64,000 bases of DNA from Acanthosoma haemorrhoidale (taxonomy: Eukaryota; Arthropoda; Insecta; Hemiptera; Acanthosomatidae). Numbering within the stretch: the stretch's first letter is position 1; each line of letters begins with the position of its first letter. The position numbers and the translations under genes were made by a program. The notes below the pieces were generated by a model, which worked only from the letters and a program-made list of their open reading frames with translations, ran no database searches and was not told the DNA's origin. This document shows, one piece after another, positions 22,945 to 32,607 of the stretch. The DNA is taken from positions 112,025,139 to 112,089,138 of the forward strand of contig OV884011.1 in the NCBI GenBank assembly GCA_930367205.1. The letters are read 5' to 3'.

Positions 22945-24002
22945 TGATGAAATTACAATCTGCCTTAATACTTAATAGGCAATAAATAATTGAGATAAAT
23001 GTTTTCATTCATACCATATTTACAATTCATCATTCGCTCGCACATTCAAACAATATTTACAAACAGCCCAGGGGCCCCCAAGTCCAAACCATTGTTGCCT
23101 CCCTCGCATGCGAAAGAGAAAGCGGAGTCTTGGGAAGTCCCCCATGCTCCCCCACCAGTCACGCCACCGAATACGAGCGAGGCTGACGAAGAGCGCGAGA
23201 GCCACATACGCTCAGGACATGATTGGAGAAACTGGCCATTGCCAGGACTCCCATTGTTGCGCATGTATAAGAGGTCACGAGACAACTGCCGTTTCAGACT
23301 CCGAGGAGGATTATAGGGATGAGTGAAGCAGTACAATGACTGTGCTACTTATTATATACTGTGATTGGGGTGGTTAGATAGGTTACTATGGAATTTCATG
23401 AATTTGGATGGGATGAGTTCAAGAATGTAGGGTATATTCAGATCATTATGAAGGGTTTTGTTGCTGACGTAATAAGGGGCATTTACTATTGTTCTCAGGA
23501 CTTTTGATTGAAAGGATTGGATGCGCTTGATGTTTAACTTTTTTGCTGTCCCCCATAGCTCTATTCCGTATGTCCAGATTGGCTTAAGTATAACTTTGTA
23601 ATTAAGTAGTTTATTTTCTATTGAGAGATGGGATGTCCTTCGAAGTAGTCTATACAGTTGTCCATAGCGTCTGTTTAGTTCTTGTCTTTTTAGCCTCGTG
23701 TGTGGGTTCCATGTCAGTCTCTTGTCAAGATGGAAGCCTAAATACCTTACTGTCTCAGACACGGGGAGAGGAATCGAATTGAAAAAGCCTTGCGGACAGG
23801 TCTTGCGGCAGAGGGTAAAGGTTATGTGGGAACATTTTGCTTCATTGACCTTGATTCGCCAGTGGTTGCACCAATACTCGATCTCATCAAGGTGTTTTTG
23901 AAGGTTTTGGGATGCTATATTAGGGTCTTAGTGGGATGACAAGACTGCAGTGTCATCTGCAAATGTTGCCAAGAAGGTATTGGGGGTAGAGGGGACATCA
24001 GC
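22945..24002 (-). pseudogene. jockey-type LINE, 5'-truncated copy
   Basis: The minus-strand frame at 23352-23762 reads SETVRYLGFHLDKRLTWNPH, then LSIENKLLNYKVILKPIWTY and NAPYYVSNKTLHNDLNIPYI. This is nearly identical to the C-terminal third of the 582-codon reverse transcriptase at 38801-40549. Upstream, frames continue into the HLDEIEYW and FADDTAVLS regions, with a stop. The copy stops at about 24002, in the codons equivalent to VPSTPNTFLATF, so it is 5'-truncated just before the catalytic FADD box. Its 3' untranslated region (about 22945-23350) matches that of the main copy. Two frames in the UTR (around 23000-23330) are not genes. Confidence 0.9.
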
Positions 24003-24069
24003 TTTTTTTTATTTTTAGACATAAGTTATTGATAAAATCTCATTTTATCATAACAACGGTTTGTTAGTA

Positions 24070-24165
24070 AAAAAAAAAAGTACGTAGCGCCGGTGGGATT
24101 CAAGCTCACAACTTCCTGTGGTGAGTCACGGGTCTTGGCTCTGAGCCACCAGACCGTCTGGCTCA
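24070..24165 (-). repeat. tRNA-like SINE head with pol III terminator
   Basis: On the minus strand, a box-A-like GTGGCTCAGAGCC (24137-24149) is followed after 29 bases by a box-B-like GAGCTTGAATCCC (24095-24107). A run of eleven or more T (24070-24081) comes soon after, which would terminate RNA polymerase III. The T-stem pairs at four of five positions, but no acceptor stem forms, so this is a SINE-type derivative rather than a working tRNA. It directly abuts the truncated end of the LINE at 24002, and the related body may extend rightward to about 24350. Confidence 0.55.
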
Positions 24166-24482
24166 GAGAGCCTATTGCTTGACATTATCTTCGATCCGTG
24201 AACGGCTAATGGCATGGCGTCCCAATATGGCCAACTTCTCGGTCCGAATTCACTTTTATGCTTCCACACAAATGTAATCAGAGATTTACTCACGTCTTGA
24301 GGGCTCCCTCGTGGCCAGCTCACGCAATTTGCCAGCTAAAACAATTTTATGGCTGAACCGTGGCCTATAAACCGTAGAATAAAGTATTTGAAGGACGAGC
24401 GAAATGGAGAGGTGTTTCAGAAAGTAGCGCATGCGCAAAAACTAAGAGAAGTTTAGACTTATTTGTAGCTGTATATGATTTT

Positions 24483-25085
24483 TAGGTATACAGATAAGAC
24501 GCGTGGGATACAGAGAGAGCGATGTAGTTATAAAGAACCAATGGACGGTACTTTTGAAAGAGAGTTAACGTAATGCTTTAGGTAATTGTCCGATAATTCA
24601 AGGAGCTAGGAGCACAGGATAATAAAATTATGGCTGCTGGAAGTGTGTATAAAATACATATTCAAAATTGATGGAAGACAAAATTGGTGGTTATTTACAA
24701 CTGAATCAGTTTCTCTCTGTCAAATAAATGAAAACCATGAACCCAAGAAGAGGACCCCTCGATAAAAGCAGGGAACCCGCAACCCACCCTAAATGGAGGC
24801 CAAGTAAAACTGATCTGGATCGTATTCATGCCCTTCGAATGATAAGTAAAAAAAACATCCAGGAGATGAATGACCACGAAATGGCTGACTGCTTTGGAAC
24901 GAGACATCCCTAAGATGAAAGGCACAAGGAGAGGTGATAAAGATGAAGAAGAGGGAGGATCGGAAGGTAACCAAATGCCGCGAGACAACTCTGCAATCTT
25001 GATTGTAAGAGCTGCGACCAGCAGAATGTTGAGTTTTCTGCCACCGTGTTTTCCAGCAGAGTTGCTTTGGTTTACATCTGATTTT
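24483..25085 (-). repeat. ~600-bp insertion with jockey linker sequence, flanked by AAAATCA repeats
   Basis: Comparison with 21765-21855 shows that a continuous repeat there is split here by about 600 bases. The insertion is bordered by the heptamer TGATTTT (AAAATCA on the minus strand) at 24476-24482 and 25079-25085, as expected for a target-site duplication. Minus-strand frames inside read WQKTQHSAGRSSYNQDCRVV, then SRHLVTFRS. That matches the WQRSRHPADRRSYNQYCRLV segment of the jockey-type ORF at 38.8 kb, where the endonuclease-RT linker lies. The remainder, including the 143-codon frame, is not recognised. It could be a non-autonomous element that carries a piece of LINE. Confidence 0.6.
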
Positions 25086-25125
25086 ATAGTGGATTCTCGT
25101 ATAACTGGTTGGTGGCAATTTATCA

Positions 25126-27087
25126 CATGCCGATTAGGAAGGTTAAAGAAGGCACTTTAACTTTAAACTTTAAGGTCTACGGATTTCGCGGAAGAGGTAT
25201 CGATCAACTAGACCCATAATAAATACAATAAATGAAAGAAATGACAATTCCCAAAAGGATAGGGAAACAGTACTGAAGATGAAAGGGCTGTAAGAAGAGG
25301 AGAGAGAGAGGGAGAGAGTGAGAGAGAGTGAGAGAGAGAGAGAAAGAGAGAGAGAGAGCGATGGAGCGAATAAATCAGATAATTGGGAATCGGAAATAGA
25401 TTTATTGGGAGGAAACTTTGCCGACGCTATGACTCGGTGAAAAAGGAAAAATTTTAATTGACACTGCAGTGTTCTGAAGTTAATCATGTGCTAAAGAAAA
25501 TATGTGACAGGAAAAGGAGTTATAAAAAATTACCGGTATGCAGTACCAGTTGTGCACTTCCATCGGGCGATCTATTTATAATGTTTAACTTTGACTGATT
25601 AATCATTAGTCAGTGCTTAGTCATGTTTTGGAAATGAGTGTCATGATGATATTCGTGTAGAGGATTAGTTCTGTCAGCTCATATCGGTACGGTCGCCGTT
25701 TACTTTCGAAATTAGTAGGGAGAAGGATTAAGAGGAGTTTTTTCACTCAAATGAAATAAGAAAAAAGATTTTTGAAAATAATTTTAACGAGGAAACATAG
25801 ATCTCTATTATTTGGTACGCGAGGAAATCAACATGAATCTCCTGAAACTAAATATAATCTCAAGAGAGGTATCATATTAACTCGGAGATATTTTGATATC
25901 TCGCGTTCGAATTAGACATGTATAATTACCGGTGCCTACGATTTCGGTTAATTGTATAACACAGGAATTGCAAATTGCTACTACTTCGCATGAATAGTTA
26001 AAGTGGTTTTTATTGATTTGTTTTAATAGCATCCAACACCACTTTAGTATTCTGTATCACTTTGTAACATAGAGACTGAAGATTTGTCCGTGAAAATGTA
26101 GGTCATCACCAGTCTTCTTGAAGGACCGGTTGTTTCAGTATTAAGTGATTATTAAATATTTTTAGGAAACGAATAAAGATTTTCTCACTCACCAGCTGCT
26201 ACGAAGGACCTGTGGGAGTAAACATCCTCATCTCTCAGTACAATGTAATGGTAGGCTCTATAAGCTATATAGAAAAGTTCTGCTGCACACACTGATTATC
26301 TGCAGTCAACCAATTCCATTCAAAATTATAATATCTTCGAAAATACAGTTCCATGTAGCTAGTCATTTTCAAGTCAAGAGTTTGAATCCATATCAATCTA
26401 GCAATTGTGTATTTAATGTAAAAATGACATATACGAAATAAAAATTTCAAATACTGTCTGAATGAAAACACTCAGAGAAGAATTGATTAAGCAGAATGAA
26501 TTATTAATTTTTTCCCGTATAAACACACAAAATATTTTCCTTCACATGCGAAGTGAAAGCCTTCTTTTTAATCCATTTAACGTTTAAACTCTCCGCCGGT
26601 TAATCTTCTTACTCTACGCCCTAAGCTGCTCCTGAATATTATGTCTGTCAGAACTTTTCATCATTTTCAAGTATCCAAAGTTTTCTGCCTGACGCAATAC
26701 CTTTCTTATAGGATGCATTGTAGTTGCCCTATATTAATGCATATTTTATCTAATGATAAATAAACGAAGTAGTAAGATAGCATGGTAATTTATTTCTGAA
26801 TATATGTATGTACATATATACTACATGCATTTATAAATACACACAAACTTTTCACATGGTGTAGTACCAATCGTATCATCAATAAGATGAAATGGAAATA
26901 ATGTTGTTGTGTCAACCTCTTTATCACGAATAATTACACGAATAAACGAAGTTCCCCTCTTCTCGGCCTAGAAAATATCCACCTATGTTTCCATATTTTA
27001 ATAATAAAAACCTTAAAGCGTCCGTTAAGAGAGGGGGAAACTAGTGTACGAAGAAATATTTAGAGGGAACTCCTAAAGAAATAATGT
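25126..27087. other. non-coding stretch with a (GA)n tract
   Basis: No gene or element protein is supportable. It contains the (GA)n microsatellite listed separately and otherwise AT-rich, stop-dense sequence. Confidence 0.5.
25297..25358. repeat. (GA)n microsatellite
   Basis: A run of about 60 bases of GA dinucleotides with a few GGAG, GTGA and GAAA interruptions. The minus-strand poly-Ser/Leu frame over it (25170-25487) is a by-product of the repeat, not a gene. Confidence 0.95.
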
Positions 27088-27500
27088 CTATATTTTTGAG
27101 ACAAAATAATATATCAATAATAAAGAGGAAGAATATAAGATTTTTAAGGTATTCAAAAATACCTCCAACAAAACAACAATATTTTAAGACTAAATCATCT
27201 GTTATTTAGGATGAAAGTATCAATGTCTTATTAATAAAAATACATTGTAGCTTAAAGAGAAAGAAAATCAATATTTTAGGAAATAAATATTAATAATTCA
27301 ATGTTACCATCTGTTTTTTAATATATTTAAACGAATCTCCGACAAGAAAATCAGGGATGTATTTTACCTATTTCACCAGTATTTTAGGCTTAAAATATCA
27401 TTATGTTTATAATATCATTTGAGGGGGGAAAATAAGCATTATCAGAAAAAAAAATATAATATTTTGATTGAAGAGCCTTAATATTTTAGGATCAAATCAG
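27088..27500. repeat. possible degenerate ~100-bp tandem repeat
   Basis: The motif (C/T)AATATTTTAGGA, or a close variant, appears at about 27088, 27177, 27269, 27378 and 27479, a spacing of 89 to 109 bases. Each is followed by an AAAT(A/C)ATC-like stretch. The sequence between motifs aligns poorly by eye, so this may be an old tandem array or chance in very AT-rich DNA. Confidence 0.3.
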
Positions 27501-28740
27501 CAAATATTTCAAAAGATAAGCTTTAGTGAGGACAAGAGAAAGCAACTACATTAAAAGACAATATCCATACCCTTACATAAAAACATTACGGTCAGAGTTT
27601 CCTGATGTTGGATTCTTGCTTGCGCTAACCCAGTTTGTTCCTTCCTGATACAAAACTTTATTCCCAGATTACAAGATACCCTGAGTCATACCTCATCCTA
27701 TGTGAAGAAAAGTGAAATCAAAATTGTCCGATCAACATTCTATATTGTGCAGAAATGTAACGTTAAAAAAAAAAGTAGTGGCATGTAACTGGATAAAAAA
27801 CACTTCGTTCATCTTTCAATCTAAAGTTTTCATGAACTTTGTTCCCATTTCACAACGTAATCGCTCTTTCATTGAATAGGCGCCTGACGTTATTTGAAAA
27901 ACGAGCCCTCCTCTAACACATGCAGTATACCTACATATATAGAGATATTAAGGTTATAATCAATTGTCTAAAAGAATTGAAGTTTTCTGAAAAATACCTC
28001 TTTCGGAGAAGAGGGGACCCCCCCCCCACCGTCATGTGCTTATTAAATTAATTTATTTTATAACCGTGGTTATGACACCTGGAAGTTTTTTTTTAAATTT
28101 ATTCATTAAAGTAATGGCCCACAAGAGGCAAAACATCTTTAATATGATATGGTATAAGTTTTGAATGGTAAATCTAGAAAGGTATTAAGTTATCGAGCGT
28201 AATAAAAATAGTTTTAGTGCTGTTTGGCCAAAAACCATGAATCGTTCCCAAGTTTCTTCAACCAGTTGTCATAATTCATTCCGGTGTGGTTGATTTATAG
28301 GCCAGTTAGGGGCTAATAGCACGATTATGCCGAAGCTTCATAAGTAGGATCATATATCAACACACCAGCCTGTATTGAGAAAAGCTTATTGCTTCGGTGA
28401 CGGGAAAGCAAATAGTGATATGAATTTTTTAATTAAACGCAAGAAAAAAACATATTTTTGATGTACTAAACGTTTACCAGGCAATATCGATTTTATTCAA
28501 ATATAAACCATGCATTAGAAAAAAATTGTGACGATATTCACAAGAACATCTTCATCGATCCTCATTTCCATCTTGGTTCGAGGAGTTGATTCCTCTCCTT
28601 TTTAATTAAATTACATAATGTATAAAGTAGGAATTTTTTTTTCTTTTATAGCCCCTTTAAATTTACAGATAATTATATATAATTATAGATCCTCAGGCGA
28701 ATCTATTTACAAATTATTTTTGTATTTCCTGTAGCATCGC
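27501..28740. other. non-coding AT-rich stretch
   Basis: No protein-like frame, RNA-like box or repeat was recognised. A C-run at 28018-28027 is the only notable low-complexity feature. Confidence 0.5.
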
Positions 28741-28749
28741 TACATTATA

Positions 28750-30177
28750 TACTGGTTTTGTTATTTTATAAAAATTATATAATGTATAAACAAGTATAAT
28801 GATATACATTATGCGTGACTTGACTAAACTGATTAATAAACGTGATGGGGCTCACCTTTTTTATCAACTTTAAAACTAACTTAAATACTAATTCTTAACC
28901 TAATTTTTCCCCGACAGTCTGTTGCCATCGATGAAGGAGTGGTGGTTGGGTCATAGTGTTAAACACTGGGTTGGTTAGGTGCTGCAACGAGTCAAAAAAC
29001 TTAATGTGTCTCCGGTGGATGAACTCGCCCACCAACGGCACACCAAGCAACGGGTGCAGGTCAGCGTTCTTCAACCTCTCGAGAGAGGTATGTCGGACCA
29101 CTTTTCGCATGATCCCATTCTGGAAGCGTTGGAGACATTTGGCTGTATTGTCAGTCAAGTGGGTAAATAGCGGGGCACCGTACAGCAGAGCTGGCCGGAG
29201 GACACATTTATATATCATCAATTTGAGACAAAGCGACAGGTTGGTAGAAGTTAGCAATTGCGATAGCCGGTAAGACCTGTGTCGTACTTTTTCTATTTTA
29301 TTACTAAAATGAGTAGAGAAATGGAGATGCCTATACATTTTTATACCCAGATAGTGCTTTGAGAAAGCTGGCGAGTTCTCCTGCCCTCCTATACTGTACG
29401 ATTTTGGCAAGGTTTTTTTCCCCTTTTGGAGGGAGAAGATTACGCATTCGGTCTTCCCGGCGTTTACACTGATAGTTAAACATGCCCAGTCTGTCACTGA
29501 TAATGTTCAAACTGACTCGGCCTGTGTAAGAGCTCTTGGTGCAATCATGCTGCTGCTACAAACCGCAATGTCGTCGGCGAAAGCGATTACAGTAGCTTTC
29601 TTACATGCTAAAAAGAACCGGAGACAGAACCCTCCCTTGAGGAACTCCACAAGTCAGAGGAAATGGGTTAGAGAGTCAATCACCCACCCGTACCCTCACC
29701 GATCTGTTCTTCAAGAACGAAACAAACACGGTGTATATCTGCTCTGGGCATTCCCAGTCGCAAAGCTGTCGGCACAGCATCCCGTGGGACACTGAGTCGA
29801 AAGCCTGCGTGTAGTCCAACGAGGTCATAGCAGTTGCTGCATTCTTGTTGATACTGAGGGTGGCTTCCGTCTGTACCTTTACAAGCGAATGTTCTGTACT
29901 CAGATGAGCCTGAAAGCTTGTCTTCTCTTACGGAATAATAGCATTTTCCGAACAGAACTCCTTCAGGTAGTTCAGTATTATCTTTTCGAGAATCTTCCCC
30001 ATGTGAGGGAGGAGACTGATCGGGCAATAGTGGGCTGGGTGGTTGCCTCTCTTTGTGAACTTCCGCAGCGGGAACAAGTTAGCTTGTTTCCACGCTGTCG
30101 GGAAGTATCGCAACCTGATTGTACAGGTCACACTGGTGTATATCACCTGGTTTACAGGCCAAATCGATTAACTCCAA
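28750..30177 (-). pseudogene. LINE reverse transcriptase relic, second family
   Basis: Minus-strand pieces of a non-LTR reverse transcriptase are in order. First come fingers with HYCPISLLPHMGKILEKIIL (29928-30146), then motif A, LDYTQAFDSVSHGML (near 29800). Motif B reads GVPQGRVLSPVLFSM (near 29640), and then, after an apparent deletion of the usual spacer, motif C reads AFADDIAVCSSSM (about 29555-29590). The thumb and C-terminus form a 200-codon frame at 28895-29497 with VNAGKTECVIFSL, YLGIKMYRHLHFSTHF, ALLYGAPLF and RRHIKFFDSLQHLTNPVFNT. Motifs A and C keep their Asp residues, but frameshifts disable it. The protein differs clearly from the family at 38.8 kb. A second tail copy lies at 59690-60060. 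The AT-rich 3' untranslated part runs to about 28750. Confidence 0.85.
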
Positions 30178-30635
30178 TTTTTTTTTAAATTTAAATGTAA
30201 AATTACATCGTTGAATCTTAACTTTTTATATGCATTATACATTTTGCTAAAATAAAGATTAAAAAGATCACCATTAAACTACAAAATGTACTTGACTGTT
30301 GATAATAATAAAAGATTTATTCCAGGAGTCATTCTGATTAACTCTAGTGCTGCAATAATGTAATCCAAATGCAGGAACCAGTTCTTAATGATAACGATAA
30401 ATATTTTAGTGCCGTCACATCAGAGTTAAAGTGAAATAAATAAGTCAGGTTGAATGGTTGGTTAAATATTTTGAAAAAATAATAACATCTTATGTACAAG
30501 AATAACAGCTCAATCAATTGAAATGAAAATTTTGGCAAGAAGACATTTGCCTAATGATTCAGATTTTCCTATTAACAAGCTACATGCGAAAAAAAATCAA
30601 AACATTTATCCCCCACATGACTGGTACTATATATA
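30178..30635. other. AT-rich spacer
   Basis: No gene seen. The chance frames at 30344-30538 and 30554-30754 are AT-driven, and the second runs into the MITE that starts at 30636. Confidence 0.5.
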
Positions 30636-31145
30636 CAGGGGCTTGCATATTCGTTCACACCAATAAAAATATATTCAATATTTACACTGTCAAAACATTA
30701 TTATTTATTAATCCATCCAAAAAACCAACATGTACAAGTTTAACAACCTTTTAGTAAATAAAATTATAATGCCAGTACCCTTTATGTGTTTATCTCTTTA
30801 ACTTGAGATAAACACATAAACTGAAGGCAGTCTTATTAAATTATTTACCTGAATTTTTGTGAGTAAAGATTCTACGTTGATTTTTGGTCAGTTAAGAAAT
30901 CATACATTTTTTCTTCTTTTTTTATCACTTTAAAGAGGTATGTCTTTTTATTAGAAACACAAAAAAATTAAGATAGACATAAATTGATAATTCTTTCAAT
31001 TAATAATGTATAAATCTAAACTAATTATTAGACTACATTAAACATTAAGAAAAACAGGCATTATATGTCTCCTAGTCCTAGTTCATGATATATATTATCA
31101 AAACGTATAAATTATAAGATGGTGTGACGAATTTCTGAGTGACGG
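30636..31145 (+). mobile_element. Tc1-like non-autonomous DNA transposon (MITE), copy 1
   Basis: A 510-base segment flanked by TA on both sides (30634-30635, 31146-31147). Its left end reads CAGGGGCTTGCATATTCGTT followed by CACACC. The right end, read in reverse complement, is CCGTCACTCAGAAATTCGT followed by CACACC. The two form imperfect terminal inverted repeats of about 26 bases. TA duplication plus a CAG-starting inverted repeat is the signature of the Tc1/mariner superfamily. The interior is AT-rich with no transposase frame, so it depends on another element's enzyme. A second copy lies at 52626-53112 with shared internal blocks such as TTTATGTGTTTAT and TATCAAAACGTATAAATTAT. Confidence 0.75.
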
Positions 31146-31157
31146 TATATTTATACT

Positions 31158-31791
31158 TGTAGCGACCGCTAACTACTTAAGATAAATCACCCTATACTCT
31201 ATTGTGTATATATTGTAAGCAAACGTAAATAACATGAACTAAATGTATTATAGACAAATGTAAATAGCATGAACAAATATAAATCATTGTAAATGTGGGA
31301 AGAAATAAAAAAGGCGGGGGCCAAATAGTCACACGAGAGGGGTCACCAGCTGTCAGTCTCAGGTACCTCACCATATGAGGGAAAACGCAGGTACTAAGCA
31401 ACCCTTTTGCAGCCTCTCTTCTCCCAGGGGACAGGGCTGGCCGGGTAATTAGGCGTCGGTCGCGGGTACCTCATCACATGTAGGAACCGCCAGCAGGCCT
31501 AAGCAACCCTTGCCAGCCCAGCCTCCCCCAGGAGACAAGGCTGGGGAGGGTACTTAAGGCGGGCTCCTAGCATCTAAATCTCTAGCACTAAATAAGTCTC
31601 TCGTGACCTCTACTCGTTGACGCGTGGCTTCCGCTCGAACTCTGAAAACTTGACTAATTCTTTATGAACAACCTCTGTTCCTCTTCTCTTGAACATAGTG
31701 CATTGTCAGCACATACCTATCAAAAATGGAGTCAGATAGTAACGCCGTCATGAAACGATTGACCAGGCACCCCCCTAGTGACGACCCGACA
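31158..31791 (+). repeat. solo LTR with internal tandem duplication
   Basis: A 634-base segment starting TGTAGCGACCGCTAACTAC and ending GACGACCCGACA, that is, with TG...CA termini. It is bordered by ATAC on the left (31153-31156) and ATAC on the right (31792-31795), a likely four-base target-site duplication with one base of ambiguity at the left edge. No gag or pol adjoins it, so it is a solo LTR. Its centre is unusually GC-rich for this window and contains two copies of a ~103-base unit (see next entry). The downstream half includes likely promoter and leader-like sequence, and its last 25 bases are shared with 2911-2940. The superfamily was not determined. Confidence 0.6.
31362..31567 (+). 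repeat. 103-bp tandem duplication inside the LTR
   Basis: Two adjacent units begin GGTACCTCA at 31362 and 31465. Both contain TAAGCAACCCTT, a GCAGCCTC/CCAGCCTCC block, CCCAGG(G/A)GACA and GGCTGG, then end in AATTAGGCG or ACTTAAGGCG. They are diverged but clearly alignable. Duplicated U3 modules of this kind often carry transcription-factor sites; that role is inference. Confidence 0.75.
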
Positions 31792-31795
31792 ATAC

Positions 31796-32301
31796 ATATA
31801 ACAAGTTGAATTGTGAACAAACTTTTCTCATTCTAAAAAACAAAACTGTCGGAACCTCAAATTAGCTTACGAAGAAGATATGATTTTATTGCTCCTTAAT
31901 CAATAAAAATGTTAATCTATTGTAAGTATATAAATATTGTAAAAAAAACTTTTGACTAATCAAATTCTTTTGCAGTAAAAAATATAATTTGAAGACTAAT
32001 TTTGATATTATTACTTTTCATTTGCCAAATCAATTAACTGCCTTAATCGCATAAAAGCTGAACTATTAATAATGAGTGCTACAAGGCTATTCTATCATGT
32101 TTATTTTATATGTCTTTAGATGAAACCTACACCTGTATTTATACATTCTACAATGTATATTTCAACTGTTACTTGAAATTTAATTAAGAAAAAATAATGC
32201 ATGTTACTTCATCATATTTCTCCACTCTCTGTTAATAAGTTATACAAATAATGTAATAAAAAATCAATACTCTAACATTAGTTAGCACTTTATACAATTG
32301 C
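31796..32301. other. AT-rich spacer
   Basis: No gene or element protein was recognised between the solo LTR and the LINE-like C-terminus at 32302. Confidence 0.5.
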
Positions 32302-32607
32302 TCATTGTCTTGTGATAGCAAATAACTGAGCAGTCTTATTTTGAACACGTTTAATAAAGGATGGTGGCAAATTGAGGGGGGGAAGTAGTTCCAGGAGAAT
32401 ATTGCGATTATTAACGGAATTGTGTAGCATTGTAGTTCTATTTAATGACATAGTAGGTTGGATTGTCGGAAGCGGGTTTGGTAAATAAACGTTTGTTTTG
32501 GTGTTGAGAGAAGGTATGAAGGTTTTTGGGTTATGAAGAGTTAATAAGCGACGATGGTATGGAGCGAGCCATTTCAACTGAGAATAAAAGGGGATATAGC
32601 TCCGCAT
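32302..32607 (-). pseudogene. possible LINE C-terminal fragment
   Basis: A 101-codon minus-strand frame has LKWLAPYHRRLLTLHNPKTF, then NRTTMLHNSVNNRNILLELL and PPSFIKRVQNKTAQLF. The order resembles the C-terminal region of many non-LTR reverse transcriptases, where a 'R-L-x-W-L-P-x-x-x-R' stretch is followed by 'R-x-S-x-x-x-R-x-x-x-L-W-N-x-L-P ... S-F-x-x-x-L'. There are no catalytic motifs in the fragment, and the family cannot be named. It could instead be a chance frame, though its composition is less biased than its surroundings. Confidence 0.35.

Noticed and set aside
24070..24165. Functional tRNA gene
   Set aside because: A- and B-boxes are present, but the seven-base acceptor stem does not pair. 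A SINE-type derivative is the better explanation.
25170..25487. Ser/Leu-rich 105-codon minus-strand frame
   Set aside because: It is produced by the (GA)n microsatellite.
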